DNA from: an uncultured Bacillota bacterium
Lineage (GTDB): Bacteria > Bacillota_I > Bacilli_A > RFN20 > CAG-826
Length of the DNA: 64,000 nt
Assembly (NCBI GenBank): GCA_949293555.1
Contig: CASFDV010000002.1
Span: 356,210-420,209, forward strand
Direction: 5' to 3'
In this document: positions 41,908 through 50,877 of the stretch, one piece after another
Position numbering within the stretch: the stretch's first letter is position 1
How the letters are laid out: every line of letters begins with the position of its first letter
The notes under the pieces: generated by a model
Seen by the model: only the letters and a program-made list of their open reading frames with translations
Told to the model about the DNA's origin: nothing
The model's database searches: none
Made by a program: the position numbers and the translations under genes

Positions 41908-43026
41908 TTATCCCGCGATCTCGGGGATATAGAACTCGAGGAAGGCGTTCGCGAGGGGGTCGTGGAAGGCCCCGCTATATTCCCGGTCCCACAGGAGCGT
42001 TTCCCCTGCGGAAAGCACCTCTTCCTTGGGAATTTCCCGTCCCTTGAGGACCTTCGTCCCCGAGAAGCCCTGGAGCCATTCGAGGGAGGAGGCGCGCCCC
42101 TCGTCGTAGAAGCTGTCCTCGAGGAGGAACTTCCCGCCCTCCTCCATGAGGACGTCGTTCATGTAGGTGAAGCCGTCGACGACCATGCTCCGGCGGTCTC
42201 CCTCGACCCCGAGGTTCGGGTCGATCCGGAGGAAGCTCGGGACGTAGCCCTCCCCGTAGGAGGCGGGCGTCCCTTCCTCCCTTTCGGAAAGCCCGACGTC
42301 TTCCTTGAAGGACTCCCAGAGGGCTTGGTCGACCTCCCCGTCCTCCCCGAGGCGGATCCCCTCCTGGTTGACGTCGATCACATAGCTCCGGTTCCTCTCC
42401 TTCTCGTTGAAGGGCTGGAGGACCGCCTCCTCCATATGGCGGCAGTCCGGGCAATCGCTCCGGAGGAAGCCGAGGGTGAAGGGCACGTTCCCCTCGTAAA
42501 GCGCGTCCAGCTGGTCCTTGTCCACGTAGAGCATCGAGGAGGGGCGGACCCGTTCCTCGAGCCAGGCGCCGAGGACCGCGGGATCGCTCGTGAAGGGGTC
42601 GCCGGTCTCGCCGGTCACCTCTTGGTCCACGAGCTTTCCCTTCGAGAAGATCGCGAGGGTCTCGTAGCCTTCGACGATCTCAAGGCCAAGGGCGTCCTTG
42701 CCGCCCCCGAACTCCGCGGGGTCGATCGAATAGACGAGGAGGTTCTCCTTCTCCATCCTTTCCCCGAGCGTCTCCTGGAAGCTCACGTAGCAAAGGCAGG
42801 TGGAGCCATGGTCGGCGACGAGCAGGAGGAAGCTCTCGCCCGAGGACACTTTGGAAAGGAGCCCCGCGTGGGTGAGGTGCACGTAGCGGTCCGCGTATTC
42901 TTCCCCTTCCTCGAACGCCTTCCCGAAGGTCAGGGGCACGGCGTCCCCCTTTTCTCCTTCCGCGCATCCGGGGAGGAGGGGGAGGGGCAGGGCGAGCAGG
43001 AGCAGGGCAAGGGCTTCTTTCTTCAT
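41908..43026 (-). CDS. Lipoprotein with two thioredoxin-like domains
   Basis: A 372-residue lipoprotein with lipobox LLPGC (Cys21). The first half (about 60-165) has a thioredoxin-like strand pattern (ESFLLLVADHGSTCLCY with C77-x-C79). The second half carries a redox-type C192-P-D-C195 after strand FTLGFLRS and before a helix, as in thioredoxin-fold proteins. It may act in extracytoplasmic thiol exchange. The start at 43026 is chosen over the longer frame (to 43164) because the signal peptide begins there and TATCGT ends six bases upstream (leaderless). Confidence 0.7.
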   Translation of the reverse strand: MKKEALALLLLALPLPLLPGCAEGEKGDAVPLTFGKAFEEGEEYADRYVHLTHAGLLSKVSSGESFLLLVADHGSTCLCYVSFQETLGERMEKENLLVYSIDPAEFGGGKDALGLEIVEGYETLAIFSKGKLVDQEVTGETGDPFTSDPAVLGAWLEERVRPSSMLYVDKDQLDALYEGNVPFTLGFLRSDCPDCRHMEEAVLQPFNEKERNRSYVIDVNQEGIRLGEDGEVDQALWESFKEDVGLSEREEGTPASYGEGYVPSFLRIDPNLGVEGDRRSMVVDGFTYMNDVLMEEGGKFLLEDSFYDEGRASSLEWLQGFSGTKVLKGREIPKEEVLSAGETLLWDREYSGAFHDPLANAFLEFYIPEIAG

Positions 43027-43158
43027 GGGGAGACGATAGCACGCCTCGCGCGGAAAATCTCTTCCGCGATGCTTCGGGAAAGTCCGCTTCCCATCGGCAA
43101 TTTCAAGCGCATCTCCTTCAGCAGGGGACCGCGGGGGGAATCTTTTTGAAAAAATCCC

Positions 43159-43275
43159 TTGCACCCCCGCCCCCCGCCCCTATTATTTGCCCCGTCAAAG
43201 ACCGGCTCGTCTGAGCGGCGATTGGCACTTGTCTCGTCCGGGTTCCGACCGGGCACGTGTACTAGGAGGCACGCC
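43159..43275 (+). promoter_or_regulatory. Promoter and structured leader of the pot operon
   Basis: TTGCAC (43159-43164), 16 bases and TATTAT (43181-43186). The leader of about 83 bases contains a stem CCG-CTC/GAG-CGG with one bulged G around GTCT (43201-43217) and a second CCGG repeat, then AGGAGG before the potA start. I could not assign it to a known riboswitch class. Confidence 0.45.
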
Positions 43276-44808
43276 ATGGACACTGCTGATTCCCTCATCA
43301 TCTCGCTCGAGCACGTGCGGAAGGAGTTCCCCGACGGCTTCGTGGCCGTCGACGACTTCAACCTGTCCGTGCGCCGCGGCGAGTTCGTCACCCTCCTCGG
43401 CCCTTCCGGCTGCGGGAAGACGACGACGCTCCGCATGATTGCGGGCTTCTCCATCCCCAGCTCGGGAAGGATCCTCCTCGACGGGGAGGACATCACCTCG
43501 CTCCCGCCCTACAAGAGGCCGGTCAACACGGTGTTCCAGCACTATGCCCTCTTCCCGAACCTCGACGTCTACGAGAACGTCGCCTTCGGGCTCAAGAACA
43601 AGAGGATCCCTTACGAAGGGAAGGACTGGCGGGGACGCCCCAAGACCAAGTACCGGAGGCTTTCCCCGGAGGTCATCGACGAGAAGGTCGCCAGGGCCCT
43701 CAAGATCGTCGACCTCGAGGACATGGAGGACCGCGACGTCTCCTCCCTTTCCGGCGGCCAGCAGCAAAGGGTCGCGATCGCCCGCGCGATCGTGAACGAG
43801 CCCCAGGTGCTCCTTCTCGACGAGCCTTTGTCCGCCCTCGACCGCAAGATGAGGAAGGACATGCAGCTCGAGCTCAAGGAGATGCACCGCAAGCTCGGCA
43901 TCACCTTCATCTACGTCACCCACGACCAGGAGGAGGCCCTCTCCATGTCCGACACGATCGTCGTCATGAAGGACGGGGCCATCCAGCAAATCGGCACTCC
44001 CGAAAGCATCTACAACGAGCCGGTGAACGCCTACGTCGCCGACTTCATCGGGGAGAGCAACATCTATAACGCGACGATGTCGGGGGAGAGGACGGTCCGC
44101 TTCCTCGGCGCCTCCTTCCCCTGCGTGGACGACTTCCCCCTGAACGAGAAGGTCGACGTCGTCGTCCGTCCCGAGGACGTCATCGTCATGCCCTCCGGGA
44201 AGGGAAGGGTCGAGGCGAAGGTCGGCTCCCGCGTCTTCAAGGGCGAGATGTACCAGTACGTCCTCCTCGTCGGCAAAAGCGAGGTCCTCTGCCGGAGCAC
44301 CGAGGAGTACGAGCCCGGGGAGAAGGTCAGCTTCGACGTCCTTCCCAAGAACATCCAGGTCATGGAGAAGGAGCTCGTGGAGAACGAGTACAAGGACGCC
44401 TGGCTCGACGGCAAGGGGAACGTCCTCGTCGGGGAGGAGGAGATCACCTTCCCCGTCGACTACCGCCAGCTCCTGAAGGGGAGCCGCCTCGACGAAGAGG
44501 GCGCCCTCATCGGCCCCAAGGGGAACGCCTACGACCTCAAGGACGCCGACGTCGTCCTCCGCATCGCCCTGGACAAGGTCGAGCTCGAGGACGACCTTTC
44601 CAAGGGGGAATGCCAGGGGACGATCGTCTCCGCGGTATGGCTCGGCGACCACTACCAGTACATGGTCCGCACGGAAGGGGAGGAGGATTTCGTCGCCGAC
44701 ACCCCCTACCAGTGGAACGTGGGCGACGTCGTCGCCATCCACGTCGCCCCCGAGAACCTGCGGATCCAGCTGAGGAAGGAAATCTCCTCCTATGAGCGCC
44801 GCGACTAG
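43276..44808 (+). CDS. potA: Spermidine/putrescine ABC transporter ATPase PotA, long form
   Basis: A 510-residue ATPase of the polyamine importer. Walker A GPSGCGKTT (about 41-49), Q-loop VFQHYALFPNLDVYENVAFG, signature LSGGQQQRVAIARAI, Walker B LLLDEPLSALDRKMRK and the H-loop YVTHDQEEALSMSD identify PotA. An insertion of about 25 residues (RIPYEGKDWRGRPKTKYRRL) lies between Q-loop and signature. The C-terminal regulatory part is about 140 residues longer than in typical PotA (about 370 residues), with apparently duplicated TOBE-like strands. AGGAGG precedes the ATG at 43276; earlier in-frame codons lie in the leader. Confidence 0.9.
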   Translation: MDTADSLIISLEHVRKEFPDGFVAVDDFNLSVRRGEFVTLLGPSGCGKTTTLRMIAGFSIPSSGRILLDGEDITSLPPYKRPVNTVFQHYALFPNLDVYENVAFGLKNKRIPYEGKDWRGRPKTKYRRLSPEVIDEKVARALKIVDLEDMEDRDVSSLSGGQQQRVAIARAIVNEPQVLLLDEPLSALDRKMRKDMQLELKEMHRKLGITFIYVTHDQEEALSMSDTIVVMKDGAIQQIGTPESIYNEPVNAYVADFIGESNIYNATMSGERTVRFLGASFPCVDDFPLNEKVDVVVRPEDVIVMPSGKGRVEAKVGSRVFKGEMYQYVLLVGKSEVLCRSTEEYEPGEKVSFDVLPKNIQVMEKELVENEYKDAWLDGKGNVLVGEEEITFPVDYRQLLKGSRLDEEGALIGPKGNAYDLKDADVVLRIALDKVELEDDLSKGECQGTIVSAVWLGDHYQYMVRTEGEEDFVADTPYQWNVGDVVAIHVAPENLRIQLRKEISSYERRD

Positions 44809-45619
44809 CAGGGTCTCCCGCTTCTTCGCCCTCAAGCGGAAGTACCTCGCCTTCCCCTACGTCCTCTTCCTCGTCCTCTTCATCCTCATCCCCGCGATCC
44901 TCATCCTCTTCTATGCCTTCACCGACGAGACGGGGGCGCCCTCCCTCGACGCGCTCGTGGGCTTCTTCTCGACGCCTTCGAAGCTCTCCGTCCTCCTCGT
45001 CTCCCTCTTCATGGGGCTCCAGACGACGCTCGTATGCCTTCTCCTCGGCTATCCAGCGGCCTATTTCCTCGCCGATCGGAAGATCAACCGGAACGCTGTG
45101 CTCGTGGTCCTCTTCATCATGCCCATGTGGATCAACTTCGTCATCCGCACCGGGGCGACGAGGGACCTCCTGTCTGCGATCGGGCTGGACGGCGGCTCCC
45201 ATCCCTGGGAGGCCACCCTCATCGGCATGGTCCAGAACTACCTTCCCTTCACGATCCTTCCCCTATACACGACGATGCTGAAGCTCGACCGGAGCCAGAT
45301 GGAGGCCGCCGCCGACCTCGGCTGCCCGCCCTGGAAGGTGTTCGTCCGGAACGTCCTCCCGCAGTCCCTGCCCGGCATCGTGAGCGCGAGCGAGATGGTG
45401 TTCATGCCCGTCATGAGCAGCTACGTCATCAGCGACACCCTCTCGGAGGGGAAGATCACCCTCTTCGGGAACAGCATCTATCTGAACTTCAGCAACTCCC
45501 AGTGGAACGAGGGGAGCTTCATGGCGCTCGTCTTCCTCGTCCTCATCGGGATCTCGATGCTCCTCACGAGAGGCTTCGAGAGGGACCCCGCCGCCGAGCG
45601 GGGAGGAGGGCTCTGGTGA
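44792..45619 (+). CDS. potB: Spermidine/putrescine transporter permease PotB
   Basis: A 275-residue inner-membrane permease with six transmembrane helices and the binding-protein-dependent transport loop (EAAADLGCPPWKVFVRNVLPQ... around residues 170-190) that contacts PotA. It overlaps the end of potA by 17 bases and the start of potC (TGATG), a tightly coupled operon. Confidence 0.9.
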   Translation: MSAATSRVSRFFALKRKYLAFPYVLFLVLFILIPAILILFYAFTDETGAPSLDALVGFFSTPSKLSVLLVSLFMGLQTTLVCLLLGYPAAYFLADRKINRNAVLVVLFIMPMWINFVIRTGATRDLLSAIGLDGGSHPWEATLIGMVQNYLPFTILPLYTTMLKLDRSQMEAAADLGCPPWKVFVRNVLPQSLPGIVSASEMVFMPVMSSYVISDTLSEGKITLFGNSIYLNFSNSQWNEGSFMALVFLVLIGISMLLTRGFERDPAAERGGGLW

Positions 45620-46500
45620 TGAGAAGGCCCCGCACCCTCCAGGAGAGGAAGGAGCTCGGCGTCCGCATCGGGGCGAACGCCTACGTCTATCTCCTCCTCT
45701 TCCTCATGTACGTCCCCGTCCTCGCCCTCGTCCTTTTCTCCTTCACGGGCTCCGTGAACTTCGGGACGTGGTCGGGCTTCTCCTTCGAGCTCTACGTCAC
45801 CCTCTTCGAGGACGAGGAAATCATGCGCGCCCTCGGGAACACGGTCATCCTCGCCCTCCTCTCGAGCTTCTGCTCGGTGGTGCTCGGGACGCTCGGCGCC
45901 GTCGGGATCCACGAGTGGAGGCGGCGCTCCAAGAGCCTCGCCGAGGCGCTCACCCAGATCCCCGTCGTCACCCCGGAGATCGTCCTCGCCCTTTCCCTGG
46001 TCATCATGTTCGTCTTCCTCGGGAACTACGTGTACAAGGGCTTCGGGCTCAGCTTCTGGACCCTCCTCATCGGGCATATCTGCCTTTCCCTCCCCTTCGT
46101 CTACCTCTCGGTGAAGCCGAAGCTCCTGCAGATGGACCCGGCCCTCTACGAGGCCGCCCTCGACCTTGGCTCGACGCCGCGGAAGGCGCTCTACCAGGTG
46201 ACGCTCCCGGCGATCCTCCCGGGGATCCTCTCGGGCTTCCTCCTCGCGCTCACCCTCTCCCTCGATGACTTCATCGTCACCTCCTTCACCAGGGGCGCGG
46301 GCCTTCTTTCCGGCGCCCAGATGATCGAGACGATCTCCACCCTCGTCCAGGCGAGGATCAAGAAGGGGCCGCTCCCGCCCCAGATGAGGGCCCTCACCAC
46401 CCTCATCTTCCTCTTCGTCATCCTTGTCGTCGTCCTCGTCACCTTCCTCATGCTCCACAAGAGGAAGGGGAAGCGCCATGCGGAAAGGAGGAACGCCTGA
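45619..46500 (+). CDS. potC: Spermidine/putrescine transporter permease PotC
   Basis: A 293-residue permease partner of PotB with about six helices, and the EAA loop YEAALDLGSTPRKALYQVTL. The start is taken as the ATG in the TGATG overlap with potB; a GTG three bases earlier is an alternative. The stop overlaps the potD start (TGATG). Confidence 0.9.
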   Translation: MRRPRTLQERKELGVRIGANAYVYLLLFLMYVPVLALVLFSFTGSVNFGTWSGFSFELYVTLFEDEEIMRALGNTVILALLSSFCSVVLGTLGAVGIHEWRRRSKSLAEALTQIPVVTPEIVLALSLVIMFVFLGNYVYKGFGLSFWTLLIGHICLSLPFVYLSVKPKLLQMDPALYEAALDLGSTPRKALYQVTLPAILPGILSGFLLALTLSLDDFIVTSFTRGAGLLSGAQMIETISTLVQARIKKGPLPPQMRALTTLIFLFVILVVVLVTFLMLHKRKGKRHAERRNA

Positions 46501-48479
46501 TGCGCCTTGCCGTCCTAGTCCCGCTCTTCCTTCTTTCCTTCGTGCCCTTTTCCCCGATTTCCCTTCATTCCGATGGGGATCTGCAGGAGAAAGCGGAGTA
46601 CCGCGCCCTCTTCATCCCGGAGATGAGGGAAGTCCTTCCCGCCCCTCGGGAGAGGGTGGAGCTCCGTGTCTATAACTCCGCCGACTACATCTCCGAGGAC
46701 CCCGACATCATCCAGATGTTCGAGGACTACGTCCTGGAGAAGGACGGGGTGGAGCTCGAGGTCATCTACGAGACCTTCGACACGAACGAGACGATGCTCT
46801 CGCGCGTGGAGACGGGGGCCGCGGAGTACGACCTCATCTGCCCGAGCGACTACATGATCCAGCGCATGATGCGCCGGGGGATGCTCGAGCCCTTCCCTTC
46901 GGGGGAGGAGAAGCGCCTTTCCTATTCCCACAACGCAAGCGAGGAGGACTGGCCCGACTACTACGATTCCTATTGCTCCCCCTTCCTCGAAGAATGGTTC
47001 GAGAAGATCGAGGGGGTCACCCCGGACGGGGAGAGCCATCCCATCGGGGATTACGCGAAAGGCTACATGTGGGGCACCCTCGGCTTCACCTACAACCCCT
47101 ACTACGAGGAATACGAGGCCCGCGGGCTTTCCCCCGAGGAGGTGAAGGTCCACCTCACGGACTGGAACGTCCTCCTCGACGAGCGCTACCAAGGGACCTA
47201 CCAGATCAAGGACTCCATGAGGGACACCTACTCCGTCGCCCTCATGCAAAGCTACGACGAGGAGCTCCATGTCCTCCGCGACGCCTATCTCGCGGGCGAA
47301 TGGGCGGACGGGACCCCCTACGGGGATGAGGAGTACTCGCGAGACGTGAACGCGATCTTCAACAACCTCACCCGCGTGGACGAGTTCAACGCCCTCCTAG
47401 GGAGGATCCACGGGGAGGAGGCGGAGCAGGAAAGCGTCGACTCCATCCTCGAGAAGGCGGAAGCCTCCCTCCGCGCCCTCTTCGACAACTCCTACGGCCT
47501 CGAGGTCGATAGCGGCAAGCAGGACATCACCGTCGGGCGCTCCGGAATCGGCATCGCTTGGAGCGGCGACGCGGTCTACTCGATCGAGCTCGGCGAGATC
47601 GAGGAGGACGTCTCCCTCTACTACTCCGTCCCCAAGACCGGCGGGAACATCTGGTTCGACGGCTGGGTCATGCAGAGGCACGAGGGGCTCAACGTGGAAT
47701 ACGCGCAGAAGTTCGTCGACTTCCTCTCGCGCCCCGACGTGAGCGCCCTGAACATGGACTACATCGGCTACACCCCCTTCGGCGCGGGGGAGGAGATCCT
47801 TTCCCTCGTCCGCTCCTGGTACGACGCGCGGAGCTACGCCATGTACGTCTATATCGACGAGGGGGACTACGACAACGGCTACCATGACTTCCTCTATGAC
47901 GAGGAAGGGAACCCCGTCTTCCAGGACGGGACGGGGATCCACAGCGAGGTGGAAGTCGACGGGACCATCTACCATGACGTCGACTTCGGCGCCTACGACA
48001 TGTCGGGCTCCGATCTCACGAAGGCCGTCCGGGACGGGGAGGAGCTTTCCTGGGAGGACTACTTCCTCGAGGAGGAATGGGAGGCGCGTCCCGTCGACCT
48101 CGGCTACTTCTTCGAGGGGACGGTCGAGGGGGACGCGATTATCTGGACCGACGAGCTGGAGGAGGTGACCGCGACGAACCTCCTGGGCGAGGAGGAGACC
48201 GTCGTCGTGGGGAGGGGCTTCTACGCCCAGTACCCGGAGATGGAGATGCTCCCCTCCCTTGCCGTCATGGAGGACTACGGTGACGAGAACGAGTCCGTCC
48301 TCCGGATCTGGGAGGCCGTCAAGAGCGACTCCCTCGAGCCCTGGGTCATCGCCGTGCTGGTCGTCGAGGTCGCCCTCATCGGGGGCGGGATCCTCGCCTC
48401 CTGGCTCCTCAAGAGGCGCTCGCGCGCCCTCCGGAAGGCCAGGAAGAAGGAGCGCGAGCCCCTTTCCCAGGCTTCCTAG
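46500..48479 (+). CDS. potD: PotD-like polyamine-binding protein, oversized and C-terminally anchored
   Basis: A 659-residue substrate-binding protein, almost double the usual PotD. The N-terminus is hydrophobic (about 1-20) but has no lipobox Cys. The binding-protein fold is recognisable: VYNSADYISEDP, ETFDTNETMLSRVETG, YDLICPSDYMIQRM, then VGRSGIGIAWSGDAVY and TGGNIWFDGWVM. About 150-200 residues after residue 430 are extra. The C-terminus has a transmembrane helix (about 617-640) and a basic tail, so anchoring appears to be by this helix instead of a lipid. It captures spermidine/putrescine for PotABC; specificity is inferred from the operon. Confidence 0.85.
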   Translation: MRLAVLVPLFLLSFVPFSPISLHSDGDLQEKAEYRALFIPEMREVLPAPRERVELRVYNSADYISEDPDIIQMFEDYVLEKDGVELEVIYETFDTNETMLSRVETGAAEYDLICPSDYMIQRMMRRGMLEPFPSGEEKRLSYSHNASEEDWPDYYDSYCSPFLEEWFEKIEGVTPDGESHPIGDYAKGYMWGTLGFTYNPYYEEYEARGLSPEEVKVHLTDWNVLLDERYQGTYQIKDSMRDTYSVALMQSYDEELHVLRDAYLAGEWADGTPYGDEEYSRDVNAIFNNLTRVDEFNALLGRIHGEEAEQESVDSILEKAEASLRALFDNSYGLEVDSGKQDITVGRSGIGIAWSGDAVYSIELGEIEEDVSLYYSVPKTGGNIWFDGWVMQRHEGLNVEYAQKFVDFLSRPDVSALNMDYIGYTPFGAGEEILSLVRSWYDARSYAMYVYIDEGDYDNGYHDFLYDEEGNPVFQDGTGIHSEVEVDGTIYHDVDFGAYDMSGSDLTKAVRDGEELSWEDYFLEEEWEARPVDLGYFFEGTVEGDAIIWTDELEEVTATNLLGEEETVVVGRGFYAQYPEMEMLPSLAVMEDYGDENESVLRIWEAVKSDSLEPWVIAVLVVEVALIGGGILASWLLKRRSRALRKARKKEREPLSQAS

Positions 48480-48491
48480 GAAGGAAAAAGT

Positions 48492-48520
48492 GGGGCGGAA
48501 CGGGCTTCCGCCCCTTTTCC
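48492..48520 (+). terminator. Terminator of the pot operon
   Basis: Nine-base-pair stem GGGGCGGAA/TTCCGCCCC with loop CGGGC, then TTTTCC. Confidence 0.88.
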
Positions 48521-48573
48521 GAAAGCCCTTTCAGTCCGATAATGGCGAGGAAAGAAAAAAGAGGAGGACCCGC

Positions 48574-49767
48574 ATGCGTTCCCTTGTCTATTTCCAGTCA
48601 GGCGGCCCGACCGCGGTCATCAACTGCTCGCTATACGGCGTCATCGCCGAAGCGTTCAAGAGCAACGAGATCGGAGGGGTCTACGGCTCCATCCACGGGG
48701 TGGAGGGCCTCATCGAGGACAACCTCGCCGACCTAAGGAGGGAGGACCTCGAGGAGATCGAGCTCCTGAAGCAGACCCCCGGGGCCGCGCTCCTCAGCTC
48801 AAGGAAGAAGCTCCCGGGCGAGGAGGACCCCCTCTTCGCCAAGATCGTCCAGACGATCGACCGGCACGACATCGGCTACGTCCTCGTCAACGGCGGGAAC
48901 GACTCGATGGACACCTGCATGAGGCTCGACGAGTTCTTCCGGAAGAGCGGACGGGACGTCAAGGTCCTCGGCATCCCCAAGACGATCGACAACGACCTCG
49001 TCGTGACCGACCACTGCCTCGGCTACCCCTCGGCGGCCCGGCACGTCATGAACCTCGTCAAGATGGCGGTCCTCGACGCGAAGGCCTATAGCGCCGGCAA
49101 GGTCATCCTCATCGAGATCATGGGGCGGAACGCCGGCTGGCTCACCGCCTCAGTAGACCTTCTCCCGGAAGGGGAGAGGCCCGACCTCATCTTCCTCCCG
49201 GAGATGGAGTTCGACCAGGAGAGGTTCCTCTACGAGGTCCGCGAGATCTACCAGAGGAAGGGCCACGTGGTCTGCTGCGTGAGCGAGGGGCTGAACCTCC
49301 CGCGCCGGAACACCGGGGGAGTGGACGCCTTCGGGCACGCCGCCCTGGAAGGGGTCTCGTTCCACCTTTCCGAGATGATCCACGAGAGGCTCGGCTACGG
49401 GACGAGGGTCATGGACCTCTCGCTCGCCCAGCGCGCCGACCCCTACCTGGTCTCCAGAAGCGACCGCGAGGAGGCGATCGCCGCGGGGAAGTACGCGGTA
49501 AGGATGGCCCTCGAAGGGCATTCCGGGGAGATGGTCGCGATGCGCAGGGTGCCAAGCGACCGCTACGAGGTCGAGTGGTTCCTCGCCCCGGTCAAGGACA
49601 TCGCCAACCGCGAGAGGAAGTTCCCGAAGTCCTGGCTCCTTAGCGAGATGGAGCTCTCGGAGTCCTTCCGCGAGTACCTGAGGCCCTTGGTCGCAAGAAG
49701 CGTCCAGGTCATCAACGAGAACGGCATCTTCCAAAGCGCGAGGCTTCGTCTGGAAAGGGCGAAGTAG
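48574..49767 (+). CDS. pfp: Pyrophosphate-type 6-phosphofructokinase
   Basis: A 397-residue phosphofructokinase, glycolytic step fructose-6-phosphate to fructose-1,6-bisphosphate. Two diagnostic positions point to pyrophosphate as phosphoryl donor: the loop GGND (107-110) has Asp where ATP enzymes have Gly (GGDG), and IPKTIDND (134-141) has Lys136 where ATP enzymes have Gly. MGRNAGW and the SEGLN segment are also conserved. GAGGAGG precedes the ATG and GATAAT (48537-48542) is a likely -10. Pyrophosphate use, and so reversibility, is inferred from these residues. Confidence 0.88.
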   Translation: MRSLVYFQSGGPTAVINCSLYGVIAEAFKSNEIGGVYGSIHGVEGLIEDNLADLRREDLEEIELLKQTPGAALLSSRKKLPGEEDPLFAKIVQTIDRHDIGYVLVNGGNDSMDTCMRLDEFFRKSGRDVKVLGIPKTIDNDLVVTDHCLGYPSAARHVMNLVKMAVLDAKAYSAGKVILIEIMGRNAGWLTASVDLLPEGERPDLIFLPEMEFDQERFLYEVREIYQRKGHVVCCVSEGLNLPRRNTGGVDAFGHAALEGVSFHLSEMIHERLGYGTRVMDLSLAQRADPYLVSRSDREEAIAAGKYAVRMALEGHSGEMVAMRRVPSDRYEVEWFLAPVKDIANRERKFPKSWLLSEMELSESFREYLRPLVARSVQVINENGIFQSARLRLERAK

Positions 49768-49788
49768 CTCGTTCCCGCGACCGTTCGA

Positions 49789-49813
49789 GAGGGGAGGGGG
49801 ACCTCCCCTTTTC
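49789..49813 (+). terminator. Terminator of the phosphofructokinase gene
   Basis: Stem AGGGGAGG/CCTCCCCT with loop GGGA, followed by TTTCTAG. It ends at the stop codon of the convergent mutY gene. Confidence 0.8.
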
Positions 49814-50823
49814 TAGAGGATCCCCGCCTTCCTCTTCCCGAAGGAGAAGGCGGAGGGAATGGGGAGCCCCTTCGCCTCTTCCTTGCCGAGGAGAAGATAG
49901 CCTTCCGGGGGAGGAAGGAGGAGCTCGCCCTCATGCCAGTCCATCTCCCAGCGGAGGTGGGTGAAGGCGTGGCTTCCATGGCCGAGGAACGAGAGTGGTC
50001 CTGCTTTTAGGCCCAGGAAGGAAAGGGCTTCCTCCGGGCTTTCCCCTGAAGCGTTCGGGAATTCGGCGAGGGAGGAAAGAAGGCCCTTCTCCGGGCGGAT
50101 CCGGAATACCGTTTTGCCTTCGAAATGCAGGATGAAGACTTGGAGTAGCGTTATTTTCTTGGCAGAACGGGACTTCTTTTTCGGGAATTCCGTTTCCTTC
50201 CCGGCTTCATGCGCCTTGCAGAGCGCTTGGAGGGGGCATTCGCCGCAGCGGGGAGCCCCGTTAGGGAGGCAGACGAGCTCCCCTATGTCCATGAGGGCCT
50301 GGTTGAAAGGGGAGGGATCTTCGTCCCCCAGGGCCTCGAGGAAATAGGCTTCCGCTTCCTTACGGAGGGACGGGCCTTCCTTCTCCGACATCTCAAGGCG
50401 GGAGTATACCCTTTCGAGGTTCCCGTCCACGGCGACGGCCTTCTTATGGAAGGCGATCGCCAGGAGCGCCTTCGCCGTGTATTCCCCGACGCCCGGGAGT
50501 TTGCGAAGACCCTCGTAATCATCAGGGAACATCGCGCTTTCCTGGATTTGGATGGCGGCCTTCCTCAAGTTCTTGGCCCTTGAGTAGTAGCCGAGCCCTT
50601 CCCATAGCTTGAGCATCTCCTCCTCCTTCAAGGAGGCGAGGTCTTCAATAGTAGGCGCGACTTTGAGAATCTCGTGGTAGCGGGAAAGCACGGCGGCCAC
50701 CCTTGTCTGCTGGAGCATCGTCTCGCTCAGGAGGACGTGATAAGGGCTTGGATCGTCCCTCCACGGGAGGGAGCGGCCCATCTGCCGGTACCAGGAAAGA
50801 AGTGAAGGGGCGAGCTTGTCCAT
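49813..50823 (-). CDS. mutY: A/G-specific adenine glycosylase MutY
   Basis: A 336-residue base-excision-repair glycosylase that removes adenine mispaired with 8-oxoguanine. It shows SETMLQQTRVAAVLSRY, the helix-hairpin-helix LPGVGEYTAKALLAIAF with the catalytic VDGNLERV region, and a C-terminal 4Fe-4S loop (CLPNGAPRCGECPLQALC), which has seven rather than the usual six residues in the first spacer. The C-terminal Nudix-like domain is present but short. The start is the ATG at 50823; GAAAAT ends six bases upstream, a weak leaderless box. A TTG at 50865 would extend it by 14 residues. Confidence 0.9.
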   Translation of the reverse strand: MDKLAPSLLSWYRQMGRSLPWRDDPSPYHVLLSETMLQQTRVAAVLSRYHEILKVAPTIEDLASLKEEEMLKLWEGLGYYSRAKNLRKAAIQIQESAMFPDDYEGLRKLPGVGEYTAKALLAIAFHKKAVAVDGNLERVYSRLEMSEKEGPSLRKEAEAYFLEALGDEDPSPFNQALMDIGELVCLPNGAPRCGECPLQALCKAHEAGKETEFPKKKSRSAKKITLLQVFILHFEGKTVFRIRPEKGLLSSLAEFPNASGESPEEALSFLGLKAGPLSFLGHGSHAFTHLRWEMDWHEGELLLPPPEGYLLLGKEEAKGLPIPSAFSFGKRKAGIL

Positions 50824-50877
50824 GGGAGGATTTTCCCAAAGGGAAGAAAGCCCGCCAAGGGACAATGGGCTTTATGC

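Noticed and set aside
43190-43275. Known riboswitch in the pot leader
   Set aside because: No conserved core of a familiar class could be recognised by eye, so it is listed only as a structured leader.
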